Assembly (NCBI RefSeq): GCF_000003855.2
Contig: NW_003101666.1
Coordinates: 384,758-448,757 of the forward strand
Source: Blastomyces gilchristii SLH14081
Lineage: Eukaryota; Ascomycota; Eurotiomycetes; Onygenales; Ajellomycetaceae
Direction: 5' to 3'
DNA length: 64,000 bases
Made by a program: the position numbers and the translations under genes. The notes beneath the pieces were generated by a model, which worked only from the letters and a program-made list of their open reading frames with translations, had not been told where the DNA came from and made no database searches. This document shows positions 51,701-63,717 of the stretch, one piece after another. Numbering within the stretch: position 1 is the stretch's first letter; each line of letters opens with the position of its first letter.

Positions 51701-52326
51701 TCTCTTTTTTTAATATTAGTGATCACAGTTCAGGTGTTCTCTGTTCAGTTTACAGAGTCTCTTAACTTATTCTCTAAATAGATCTTGAGAACAGATCAGC
51801 AGAATCTCTTATAATCATTTTCTAGATAATTCAGTCAGTTCTTAGCTTCAGTATAGTAGAGATCTGTCATTGTATAGATAACAGCTTCTTCATCTTTTAT
51901 ATTACATAGCTAAGCTTATAAGTTAATTTCAAATACAAACTTGCAAAAGCTTTTATAAATTGTGATTTAATAAATAATCTTAAGTGATCACAGCTTAAGA
52001 AAGTTTCTTTTCAGTTCATAGATATCTCTGAAGATTATGTCTAGAGACTCAGTTCAAGAGTGTTTACAGATAGTAGGTATTTCTTATAGAAAAATAGCTT
52101 GATTCTGTAGAAGATGCTCAAGAATGTTCTTTACTAAGATTAATTCATTTGTAAGCTCAGAGAGTTTCTCTGTTATAGATACAGAGAATAATATCTTATA
52201 AGTGATTGATAAGTTCTCTAAGACTTCTTTTATAAGAGTGATTTATAATTCAGATAACTGCTTCTGAGTGACTGTAGTAGAGTTTACAGAGATTGAAGTA
52301 TATAAGTTTCTAGTTCTTTCAGTTAT
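48783..52326 (-). pseudogene. B2 gag-pol, N-terminal part (gag to integrase zinc finger)
   Basis: Right of S1. The gag start has mutated from ATG to ATA (52326). RT with a Y-L-N-D box at about 50105-50070, RNase H about 49860-49100, beginning of integrase next to 48800. More mutated than B1: 11306-11623 of B1 is open, while the homologue here has stops. Confidence 0.78.
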
Positions 52327-52358
52327 AATAAGTGATTGCTGACTGACTGAGCTTGAAA

Positions 52359-52385
52359 TATAAGAATAAGTGCTTATAGATAATT
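52359..52385 (-). repeat. B2 5' LTR, left fragment
   Basis: First 27 bases of the LTR (inner edge, mutated to TATAAGAATAAG). Its last five bases TAATT are the left TSD copy of A1. The LTR continues at 61137. Confidence 0.9.
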
Positions 52386-52919
52386 TGTCACGCTCCCGGC
52401 CGCGTCAAGGCCCCGTTGCAGTTCCACACAGCTTATCACTTTCATGCGGATGATTTCATCTCATTTGAACCAGTTTTCAACCACTCTATGATATCATTCA
52501 GATATATCATAGAAAGATCTGATTGATAAATATAAGAACCTCACTTCTATACAAGATCAGCAGATTACTCTTTCTTAACAATGAGACATCACTGAGGTAT
52601 CACTCTGGCTATTCTCACTCATGAAATGAGAGAAGAGTATTCACTTATTATCTATATAGAATAGCTAGATGCTGACTTCTCATTAAAGAAGTCAGTGATT
52701 TATTTTTTCTTCTACTGAAATATATACAGAAGTTACTGTGTATCTTATACAATCTTCTTAGTATACTAAGTATTATATCTGTGATATTCTTGTAATAACT
52801 CTGTAGTCTATGAGCTCACTATTTAAGTAAGATAGTCAAGCTCACTTATACAGCTTCTTAAATAACTATCTCTATATAATACTGCTAACTAGTTATTACT
52901 TCAGTTCTGTTATATTACA
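52386..52919 (+). repeat. A1 5' LTR
   Basis: 534 bp. The outer 95 bases or so are unmutated (TGTCACGCTCCCGGCCGCG) and the rest AT-shifted. The leader 52920-53108 follows; I could not assign the primer tRNA. Confidence 0.93.
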
Positions 52920-55360
52920 ATTCAAATCACTCAATCTGATTATAAGTTTGAATCAGTCAGGCTCTAACAGACTGATATAATCTTATATACTTATGCTGAG
53001 ACTGATCTGATTTCACTCTCTGAGAGAATCACTATATTATTCTCTAGAGTATGTATATCTCTACTTTAGCAGAAATCTGAGATTTCTGAACTCACTGCAT
53101 ATTTTGATATGAGCTCTTCAACTGCTCTATCACTGTCACAGCCTCTACACATCTACATCTATTATAAAGATAGAGAGATTAAGATCAGAGATTCTTTAAG
53201 ATATAAGAGAAATATCTTATCTAAATTTCACAGCTTTATCTGTACTCTTGAATGAAAATTTCATCTTAATCTGAGCCAGTATAATACTTATAAGATATGA
53301 GTAATATATATTATCAATCTTCTTAAAGACATCTCTGCAACTACTTAAGTTATTAAGAAGAGAGAGCTTAAGTATATCAATACTATTATAACTTGAAAAG
53401 AATTCAAGAACTTTCTACTAAATTAAATCAAAGATTATTATAACTGCAGCTTCACAGCAGCACAGTAGTTCAACTTATTATATTAATAAGATAATGAGAA
53501 TTCTTCTAATTTCAATATAAGATTTAAAGAATATTGAGAGAAATTAACTGATGATTTAAATCAATTAAAAATACAGCTTTATCTTATAAAGTTGACTTAT
53601 AAGATATGAATAATGATATTATAATATCAGAGTTTATTAATTAATTACACTGAGCTTGTCAATCTGACTTTCTGAATCTATTTAAATAATCAATTCTCTG
53701 AGAAAAAGATTAATAAGATCTCTTCTAAGTAATTAATAACAGAATCTAAATAATATCATGACAGCTTCAGTGTGAAGAAAGTAAAGAAGAATTTCAAGTA
53801 TTCTGATTCTTCACTCACTGTGAAGAAATATTAAAAAAGATTTAATAAAGATCTCTATTTTAACTATAAAGTTAATGATTACTATATCAGTAATTATAAG
53901 AAGCTGAAGAAGAGAAGAAATTAAAAAGATATCTTTTTAAAATTAACTTCTCTTCTGATAAATATATCTGTAGAAGATAAAGAAGAGAAAGAAATAAAGA
54001 ATTGATAATTCTTATATCTCTGAGTTTATATTACAATCACAATACATACTCTGAATAAGAAGATACTAGTGAGATATCTACTTAACTTCAGAGTAAATAT
54101 TAACTTCATATTCTATTTCTTTTCTTTAATAAAGAATTGAAAGAAGATAGATCTGTCAGACTATATGAAATTTACTGATAAAACAAAATATCATTATTTT
54201 AATATAATTTAAGCAAAGTGTGTGATCACAGACTTAGAAGAAATCTTTAAAAAAAGCAGTCTGCTTCTTCATACAGTTAATATCATAGATAAGAATATCA
54301 TTCTAGATCTTCTATAATTGAGAGAAAACAATTCTCTCATTGACTGAGTCACTCAGATGTGACAGTATCATCTCACTGATAAAGAGACAGTAATAGAGAA
54401 ATCTGAAGAGTTTCATCAGAAGAATCTTGAGAAAAAGATAGAGTTAATATACTATATAGTAGATGATTAAGACTTGAGAATAAATGAAGAAGTTATCACT
54501 CTCACTATAAGATTAGTAGCAGTATTCATCATTGAAGATAAATATATATAATATCTCTTTACAGATTATAAGAATATCTTTTTGAAAAGAAAAGCAGTGA
54601 AGTTTTCTGATATTAAGATATAATATAAGATTCATCTTGAAGACAGTGTAATAACACTGTATGAGTCTCTTTATAACTTATCTATAAAGAAATTGAATAT
54701 TCTGCATAAATATCTTGAAGAAGTGTAATTAAAGAACTGAATATACTTATCAAAGAGTTCAGCAGAGATATCTATACTCTTTGTACTTAAGAAGAATGAT
54801 AGACTATATCTATACATAGACTACAGAGGCCTTAATAAGATGATAGTTAAGAATTACTATTCATTATCATTAATTGATAAGATGATCAATTAATTATCTG
54901 AAGTAAAGATATTCTCAAAGATTAATATATAGAATGTCTATCATAGAATCAGAATTAATAAAGACAACATTTGAAAAACAGCTTTTCATATTAAGTACAG
55001 TAATTTTGAATATCTTGTTTTATCTTTTAATCTTTATAATGCTTCAGTCATCTTCCAGATCTATATAAATGAGATACTGCAGAGTCTTGTCAATGTCTTC
55101 TACATAGTATATCTGAATAACATTCTAATCTTCTCAAAATCAGAGAAAGAACATGATACTCATATTTGAGAAGTATTAAGTTATTTAAGACAGTATTAAC
55201 TCTATACAAATACTGAAAAATACTCATTCTACATATAGAAGATTGATTTCTTAGATTATATTATTGAGATGAATGACATTTCAATGAACAGAAGTCAGAT
55301 CTCTGTCACTGAGAACTGGCCAGTGCTGTGAATATATTATAAGATACAGGTGTTTCTAGA

Positions 55361-55490
55361 CTGATCACTGAGACCATGAATTTCACATTTGATCTCATTT
55401 GATCTGGTCTCATACATTTCTTGGCGTGAATCCCACTGGGACTGGCTATTAAAAAAACATGTAAAGTGACTATATATCAGATCCTTATTA

Positions 55491-55521
<31 letters not shown>

Positions 55522-56291
55522 CAATTTATACCTCAATATGCAAGCGGAGCCTTTATTGATGAGTCCCTTGCCGTAGCTTATGATGAGTCCTTGCGTGATG
55601 TTAAATACAGGTCAAGTGTTGATTATACAGGAGGAAATACAGGTGTTGAGACCACGCCAAGATAACAAGAACATAGGAAAATACAAAGAAGTGACAATTA
55701 GATACATGCGATAATAACTTCCCAGCTCAGGAACATAGAGTGATTCATTGAAGCGATTTGTACACCTATGTATTTATTAGAAACCTGAGGTGCTTGAGTT
55801 CCGGATTTAATGTATCCCCTGCGGGTTTCGAACCCACGCGCCTTGGTTTCCCACGCCAAGGCGCTACCAGGTGGCCGCATTAATCATTCGGCCACCGGGG
55901 CTATATCAGATCTTAAAATGAAACCATGACTTGAAAAAAATGAGAAAGTGATCTCATTTGGTCTCATTTAGTCTCATTCTTGACATAAAGTTACTATTTT
56001 TAGACATTTTAAGGTTTTTTTTAGACTATTGTTAATTTTTTAAAAAGTAACACTTTTTAATAACACTCAAATGAGATTTAAAGTCATTTAAAGCAATAAA
56101 AATAATTTAAATTGAGAAGTGGAAATCATGATCTCATTTGAAAAATGTGATAAGAGTAGATAGTAAGTCTCACTGAGACAGTATAAGACTACTATCTAAT
56201 GTTAAAACCGTGTAATGAGAGCAGTTAAATTGATAATGAGACTATCAAAAAATCTGGTCCTGGTCTCAGACACGGTCACATGGTCAGTCTA
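55361..56291. mobile_element. D: MITE-like non-autonomous DNA element, inserted in A1 pol
   Basis: 931 bp including S2 (about 500 bp without it). Flanked by a 12-bp imperfect duplication, GGTGTTTCTAGA (55349-55360) and GATATTTCTAGA (56292-56303), differing only by G-to-A. Ends CTGATCACTGAGACC and, inverted, CTGACCATG...CTGAGACC. TCTCATTT/GGTCTCA motifs recur near both ends (for example 55376, 55960, 56133), as in subterminal repeats of hAT-like elements. No coding sequence; class uncertain. Confidence 0.5.
55484..55901 (-). mobile_element. S2: tRNA-derived SINE, minus strand, inserted in D
   Basis: 418 bp, TSD TATATCAGATC (55473-55483; 55902-55912). The head at the right (minus strand GCCCCGGTGGCCGAATGA) has an A box like the tRNA-Ser/Leu type and a perfect B box GGTTCGAAACC (near 55826), and a 9-bp stem GCGCCTTGG/CCAAGGCGC replaces a normal anticodon arm, so it is not a functional tRNA. 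The body is unmutated; the tail is (AAT)n (plus-strand ATT repeats 55487-55520). An open frame at 55698-55880 is fortuitous. Youngest insertion by nesting. Confidence 0.82.
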
Positions 56292-58799
56292 GATATTTCT
56301 AGAATTTGCAAATTTCTACAGATAATTTATCTATGTATATTTACAGATTACTGCTCTTCTTACAGATCTGTTAAAGAGAAGTGTGAAAGACAGAAAAATA
56401 AGACTATTTACTCTCACTCAAGACACTGTATAGATATTTGCAGAATTGAAACAAGTTTTTACAGATACTATAATACTGAATCACTTTAACTCTGACTTAT
56501 TCAGTCAGTGTGAGACTGATGTATCTGAGAATGAAATCTATGAAATCTTTTCATAGTTGACATTAGAGGCCTTTTAATGTTAAAAGAATCAGAGAATAAT
56601 TATTTCTGAGAATACAGATAATGAATTGTCTGTGAGAGAAGACTTTTTTACAGAGTCTATAAGACACTATAAATGAAGATCAGTGATCTTCTTCTTCAAG
56701 AAGTTATCACTCATACAGAGAAGGTATAATACTCATGATCAGAAGATGTTAGCAATTATCAAATTCTTTAAGATCTAGTGATATTATCTTCAGAGTAGTA
56801 AGTACTCAGTGCAAGTTCTCACTGATTATGCAAATCTGTATTGTTTCTTGATAACAAAGAGCTTGACAGAATGTCAAGTCAGATAAGCAGAGCTGCTTTC
56901 AAAGTATAATTTCTATATTCAATACTGTTCAGACTGACTTAATCTCACTGATATACTGTCTAGATAACCTGATTATAATATTATTAATACAGAGAAGAAT
57001 TCTATAAAAGAATCTCTATCATTACTGCAGAAGAAGCTGACTGCAGAGAGTTGAAGTTCTCTGAAGCTTGAGAACAGCACTGATAAGACAGCTGTATAAC
57101 TTAGTATAGAAGATGAAAGAAAATCTGAATCTTCATAGAGAACTAACACTGAAGATCATGAGCTTCTTATATTATATCTTACAATCATTGAATTGATAAA
57201 GAATGAAATAATCTACAATCTTTCAATTTAACTACTTTTGAAATTTATTAATAAGTTACAGAAGAGGGACATCTCTACTGCAGCTTAAATTCAGAAGTTA
57301 AAGAAGAAAGAATTCAGTTTAAACTTGAAAGAGATAGACTCTGAGTGAGACAGTGCTACTAAGAAATCAAGTCACTGATAACTAGAAGAATATAAACTTC
57401 TACTGCTGAATAATTCAGTCTTCATCTCTCATAGTAGAGCAGTGCATCAGAAGTTATTAAGAATGCATTATAATAATTCTTATACAGAGCACTTTGAATT
57501 AGAGAAGACTGAGAAGCTTCTAAAATATAAATATATTTAAGACAAGCTTCAGACAGATGTTAAAGAGTATATTAAGACTTATAATATCTATCAAAGAATA
57601 AAGATTCTGTAGTATAAGTAATACAGTGAGTTAATATCACTGTCTATTTCAAAGAGTTTATAACAGAATCTATTAATGAATTTCATAGTTGATCTGCTGA
57701 AGTTAATAAGAGTTAAAGAATATGACTCAATTTTAATCATTGTTAATCACTTTATAAAGATAGTCAGATATATTTCTATTTATAAAAAGATTAAAGTCTC
57801 TGAATTAGCTGATCTATTTTTAGATATTATTATTCATAATCACAGTGCTCTGAAATCATTGATAACAGATTGAGAATCTCTCTTCATCAGTAAATACTGA
57901 TCAGCTTTTTGCTATTATCTTATGATAAAGCATCTTCTCAGTACTGTATTTCATTCACAGACAGATGATCAGACTGAATACTAGAATCAGACACTAGAAC
58001 AGCATCTTCAAGTGTTCTATTCATATTATCAGAATAATTGACTCAAACATCTTCTAACTACTGAATTCATATATAATAATGTAAAGAATGTAATCTTAAA
58101 GATATCTTCTTTCTATACTTGTTATGAATATAATTCTTCATTACTCAGTGATGTCACAGATGATATTTCAAAGAGAGAAATAGATAGTCAGAATATCAAA
58201 CAGATACAGAGAATAGAGTATCTCTCAGTATCAGAAGTAAAAGTAAGATTAAAACTTTTAAATAAAATTTATAAGAAGACAGTGAAAAGCATTTACTATA
58301 TTCAGAAGCAGTAGATGAAATACTATAATTAAAAACATCTTTTAATGAAGTTCTTGATAGAGAATCAAGTACTACTTTTAGCAAAGAATATCAAGATAAT
58401 AAGACTATATAAGAAGTTCAGTGAGTAGTGACTAGAATCTTTCTCAGTAATAAGAGTAATGAATAAGCAGATATATGAGTTGAAATTACTCTCAGAATTG
58501 AAATCAATTCATTCTATTTTTCACATTTTCTATTTGAAGCTCTATAAGCAATGTTCTAAGACAGAGCTATCTTAGTCAGATGATATTGAGATTGAGAGTG
58601 ATACTGAATATCTTATGAAGAAAATATTGAATAAGTAAATATATTACAGCAAGCTTCAATATCTTATTAAATGAAAAGATTATTCATCATCAGAGAATTC
58701 ATGAGAATTACTTAAGTATTTGAAAAATACTGAGAAAGAGATTGCAAGCTATAAGATGACTAGTAGAGACTGTTTTATTATACATCAGAGATGTTAAGT

Positions 58800-60602
58800 A
58801 AGAAATACTGCTTAAGACTTCTTATTTTTCTTAAAGAGTTTTTTAGAGATAATTTTACAGTAATAAGTCAGTGTCTTATAAGCTCTGTAACACTCTTCTT
58901 CTATTTTCTTTCAAAGAATTTTTTAAGAGTTTAATGAGACTACACAAGTATAAAATTCCTGAAGTGATTAAAGAAAAGAGATATTTGAAACTAATAAAAA
59001 GAGTAATATTATCAATTCATAAGCTGCTGCTATTCTAATGAGACTGCAGTCTACTGAAAAAGTAAAAAGAAGAAACTTCAGAATCTACTTATCAATAATT
59101 ATATCTTCATCAAACTCATTCTTCACTGTTAAAGTCTTCAGTATTAGTATCTTTATCTGCTAAGAAGTTAGCACTGCAGTATTACAGAGAAGTATACTGT
59201 AGAAGAATATAAGAGATACTTAAAGTATTAACTTATTAATTTATAAAGTATCTTAATCATCTATTTTAATTAAAGTAAGATTCTCTTTAATCAGTGATTA
59301 ATCTCTATAACACTTTTAATAGCAGTGTCAGCTAATCTCTTCTTAAGATTAGTCATTCTGAGATATTTTTTCATCTCAGAGATTCACACTTTTATCTTCT
59401 TTTATAGATGAGTAAGAGAGATCTTCTCAGTCTTGATAGAATTCATCAATACTTGAAGCTTCAAGATTCTTACTTTGTACTGCTTGAATATCTGAACTTC
59501 TTGTCAGAGCTGATATAACATCTTCTTATAAAGTAGATAATACTTACAGAGAGATAGAAGTCATTATTACAGATACAATGAAAATAATGAGAGTGAGAGA
59601 AGAGATGAATATATAAGATCTCTTTCTTCTTCAGCTGCTTAGTGCAGTGCAGATAAGTAGCAGTACTGATCAGAGACTGTATCAGAGCCTTCTCACAGAG
59701 AGAAGATGAAGAAATCACAGAACTCTGTGAACTCAACTCAACAGTATTCTGAGCAGAGCTTAGATATACTGTAAGAGAAAAACTATGAATTATTCTTGAA
59801 GTCACTGTCTCTGAAATCAAGCTCTCTCTGAATTTCTCTCTAAATGATCACACAGAATTATACATCACTGTGTTAGCTAAGAAAGAAGACAGTGTCATAA
59901 CAGTGATAAGAGAGACAGAGAACAGATCAGATACAGATAAATCAGTCAGTAGAAGAAATAACATCTCACTACAAGATATAACTACTATCACTGCAGCTGT
60001 AAGAGATATAGAAGAGAGAGAAGATGTGATAATAAGAGTAATACTTCTGTAACTCATTGATATTATTATCTTCATCTTCAATCTGACTTTCTTGACAGTC
60101 ATGAAGACTGCAGCTGTATTATGAAGACATTTATTACTCACTAGAAAACATCAGAATAAGTCTCTTATTATCTCTCAAGAATAATACTCTCATACACTCA
60201 CTATTACAGATGAGAAAAGAGAAAGAAAAATGTATTATAGAGAAGAAGAAATCTTTTTAAAAAATTCTATCACTACTATTAGCTTTGCTTCTAAAATATA
60301 TCACTTTTACAGAGAATTTTATATATAGAATGAAATATAATGAGAGATCTGTAAGTCACTTATTAACTACATTTTTCACATTCTTAATTAATATATAAGA
60401 AACTCACTTATCATATATTTAATTTGAATGAAGATGAGTAAAGAAAGATCTACACAGTCAGTAGAAAAACTCATCTATTTCTTTATATTATATACAGTAC
60501 ACACACTGTTAATTGATTGATAACTATTGCTATATAACAAAGATAACTTCTAATTCAGTAATTCTAAGAGTATAGAGACTATACTCTTAAAGAGAAGAGT
60601 AT
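58800..60602 (+). other. A1 3' region between pol and LTR
   Basis: 1.8 kb without a recognised domain. A sense frame at 59870-60052 is rich in E, R, D and K; its antisense shadows (59470-59820, 59848-60141) are S/T/L-rich and separated by a stop that one CGA-to-TGA transition explains. Collinear with A2 2045-3846, so it is a real part of the element. Which strand, if either, codes cannot be decided here. Confidence 0.55.
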
Positions 60603-61136
60603 TATCACACTCTCAGCTATGCTAAGACCTCATTGCAGTTTCACACAGCTTATCACTTTCATATAGATAATTTCATTTCATTTAAACTGGTTTTCAATTA
60701 CTCTATAACATTATTTGAATATATCATAGAAAGATCTGATTGATGAATATAAGAACTTTACTTCTATATAAGATCAGCAGATTACTCTTTCTTAATAGTA
60801 AGACACTGTTAAGGTATCACTCTGACTATTCTTACTCATGAAATGAGAGAAGAGTATTCACTCATTATCTATATAGAATAGCTAGATACTGACTCTTCAT
60901 TAAATAAGTCAGTAATTCATTTTTTCTTCTACTGAAATATATACAGAAGTTACTATGTATTTTATACAATCTTCTTAGTATACTAAGTATTATATCTGTG
61001 ATATTCTCACAATAACTCTGTAGTCTACAAGCTTGCTATTCAAGTAAGATAGTCAAGCTCACTTATACAGCTTCTTAAACAACTACTTCTACATGACACC
61101 GCTGACTAGCCACCACTTCGGTTCCGTCACATTACA
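60603..61136 (+). repeat. A1 3' LTR
   Basis: 534 bp. The inner edge is mutated (TATCACACTCTC) and the last 50 bases or so are unmutated (CACTTCGGTTCCGTCACATTACA). Confidence 0.93.
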
Positions 61137-61372
61137 TAATTATTCAGATGTTTACAGCTTGATGTAATATGTACTGTTAACTACTAGAAGTATTCACAGT
61201 AGAAAGATAAAATGTAGAAATCAAATGTATAATAGTATTCAAGCTGAGTTATAAATAGTATTTGTGAACTTCAGTCTATATAGTTGTGTGTAGCCAAGAG
61301 CTGCTAACCCTATTGATTACGTGAGAGATAGAAATAGAGGTAAAGAATCCGCAAGAAGCGGGATTTCTTACA
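61137..61372 (-). repeat. B2 5' LTR, right fragment
   Basis: Remainder of the LTR after A1, starting with the TSD copy TAATT and ending unmutated GCGGGATTTCTTACA. With the left fragment it restores a 258-bp LTR. Confidence 0.92.
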
Positions 61373-63529
61373 ATAATATAATCTAAGAAATCAATCTTCT
61401 GCATGTAGAATGAGCATTTTTCAGTGTTTATATAGAGTTAATACTGTCTTAAGTAACTCAACACTTCTTGAATATAAGTATTATATTCTTTCTTCATTTT
61501 TGAGAAGATTAGAATGTTATCTAAGTATACTATATAGAAGACATTGACAAGGCCTTACAGTGTCTCATTTATATAAATCTGAAAGATGACTGAAGTATTA
61601 TAAAGATTAAAAGATAAAACAAGATATTTAAAATTACTATACTTGATATGAAAAGCTGTTTTTCAAATGTTATCTTTATTAACTCTGATTCTATGATAGA
61701 CAGTCTGTATATTAATCTTTAAGAACATCTTTACTTCAGATAATTAATTAATCATCTTATTAATTAATAGTAATAAATAGTAATTCTTAATCATTATCTT
61801 ATTAAGATCTCTGTAGTCTATATATAGATGTAGTCTACTGTTCTTCTTAAGTATAAAGAGTATAGATATCTCTGTCAGACTCTTTAATAAGTGTATTCAG
61901 TTCTTCAATTATACTTTCTCAAGATATTTATGCAGAATATTCAATTTCTTTATAGACAAGTTATAAAGAAATCTGTATAATACTATTATATCATCTTCAA
62001 GATAAATCTTATATTATATCTTAATATCAGAAAACTTTACTACTTCTCTTTCTAAAAAGACATTCTTATAATCTGTAAAGAAATATTATATATATTCATC
62101 TTTAATAACAGATACTGCTGCTAATCTTGCAGTGAGAGTGATAACTTCTTTATCTATTCTTAAGTTTCAATTATCTACTACACAGTATATTGACTCTATC
62201 TTTTTCTCAAGATTCTTTCAATGAAACTCTTCAGATTTCTCTATCACTATCTCTTTATTAGTGAGACAGTATTATTACATCTGAGTGACTCAGTTAATAA
62301 GAGAATTATTTTCTCTTAATTACAGAAGATCTAGAATGACATTCTTATCTATGATATTAATAGTATGAAGAAGTAGACTGCTCTTTTTAAAGATTTCTTC
62401 TAAGTCTGTGATCACATACTTTACTTAAATTATATTAAAACAGTGATACTTTATTTCATCAGTAAATTTTATATAATCTGATAAGTTTATCTTCTTTTAA
62501 TTCTTTATCAAAGAAAAGAAATAGAATATAAAGTTGATATTTATCTCAGAGTTAAGTAGATATCTCACTGATATCTTCTTATTCAGAGTATTTATTATGA
62601 TTATAATATAAACTCAGAGATATAAAAATTATCAATTCTTTATTTCTTTCTTTTCTTTATCTTTTATGAATACATTTGTCAGAAGAGAAGTTAACTTTAA
62701 GAAGATATCTTCTTAGTTTCTGCTCTTCTTCAACTTCTTATAATTACTAGTATAGTGATTATTAACTCTACAGTTAAAATAGAGATCTTTATTAAATCTT
62801 TTTTAACATTTCTTCACAGTGAGTGAAGAATCAGAATACTTGAAATTCTTCTTTACTTTCTTCATACTGAAGCTGTTATAATGCTGTTTAGATTCTATTA
62901 TTAATTACTTAGAAGAGATTTTATTAGTCTTTTTCTCAGAGAATTAATTATTTAAATAGATCTAAGAAGCTAGATTAACAAGCTCAGTATAATTAATTAA
63001 TAAACTCTGATACTGTGATATTATTATCTATATCTTATAAGTCAGCTTTGTGAGATAAAGTTATATCTTTAATTGATTCAAATTATCAGTTAATTTCTCT
63101 CAATATTCTTTAAATCTTATATTAAAATCAGAAGAATTCTCATTATCTTATTAATATAATAAGTTAAACTACTATATTACTATGAAGTCACAGTTACAGT
63201 AATCTTTAATTTAATTTAGTAGAAAATTCTTGAATTCTTTTCAAGTTATTACAGTATCAGTACACTCAAGCTCTCTCTTCTTAATAACTTAAGTAGTTAC
63301 AGAGATATCTTTAAGAAGGTTAACAGTGTATATTACTTATATCTTATAAGTATTATACTGACTTAGATTAAGACAGAATTTTCATTTAAGAGTACAGATA
63401 AAGCTGTGAAATTCAGATAATATATTTCTCTTATATTTCAGAGAATTTTCAATCTTAATCTCTCTATCTTTATAATAGATGTAGATGTGTAGAGACTATA
63501 ACAGTGATAAAGTAATTAAAGAACTTATA
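61373..63529 (-). pseudogene. A2 gag-pol, N-terminal part (gag, protease, RT)
   Basis: Minus-strand gag-pol from the mutated start codon (ATG to ATA near 63528) through a zinc-knuckle remnant (about 62705-62760, one cysteine and the conserved spacing still visible as F-N-C...H-Y-T), the protease and reverse transcriptase, ending at B2's TSD copy 61373-61377. Joining it to 44455 restores the reading seen in A1. Inactive: stops throughout and a lost start. Confidence 0.8.
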
Positions 63530-63717
63530 TCAAAGTATACAGTAGATTCAGAAATCTCAGATTTTTATTAGAATAGAGATGTATATACTCTAGAGAATAA
63601 TATAAAGTTTCTCTCAGAGAATGAGATCAGATCAGTCTTAGTACAGATATATAAGTTTATATCAGTCTATTAAAGCTTGACTAATTCAAACTTATAATCA
63701 GATTAAGTGATTTAAAT

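Larger units (their letters stand above)
53109..58799 (+). pseudogene. A1 gag-pol, single frame, split by insertion D
   Basis: One frame from ATG 53109 (MSSSTALSLSQP) carries gag, a zinc knuckle remnant (about 53849-53900), protease with the catalytic D-S-G now N-F-R (54081-54107) and the conserved W-L-R-E-N-N after it, RT from Y-R-G-L-N-K (54822) to the active site Y-L-N-N (about 55113; expected YLDD). D splits it at 55360; it resumes at 56304 with RNase H (about 56390-56960), integrase zinc finger (57410-57600), integrase core (57676-58000) and a chromodomain (58583-58760: Y-S-K-L-Q-Y-L-I-K...S-S-E-N-S). Ends about 58799. The domain order puts it among chromoviruses. Inactivated by many transitions. 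Confidence 0.85.
52386..61136 (+). mobile_element. Element A1: Ty3/gypsy chromovirus, plus strand, inserted in the B2 LTR
   Basis: 8,751 bp, of which 7.8 kb is its own. LTRs 52386-52919 and 60603-61136 (534 bp each, TGTCACGCTCCC... to ...ATTACA). TSD TAATT at 52381-52385 and 61137-61141. Polypurine tract AAAGAGAAGAG at 60589-60599. Gag and pol are in one frame. Reference copy for family A. Confidence 0.94.
44456..61372 (-). mobile_element. Element B2: chromovirus, minus strand, inserted in A2
   Basis: Second family-B copy, TSD ATAAT at 44451-44455 and 61373-61377. The left (3') LTR is complete; the right (5') LTR is split by A1 into 52359-52385 and 61137-61372. Also interrupted by S1. After removal of both, 7.26 kb remain, against 7.25 kb for B1. 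Confidence 0.93.

Noticed and set aside
55801..55901. A tRNA gene on the minus strand
   Set aside because: A and B boxes are good, but the arm between them is a 9-bp stem without a normal anticodon loop, and TSDs plus an AAT tail show a SINE.
59470..60141. An antisense gene in element A
   Set aside because: Conserved only as far as the element is; the composition is what any C-to-T-mutated purine-rich sense strand gives. Kept as an open question in the findings.
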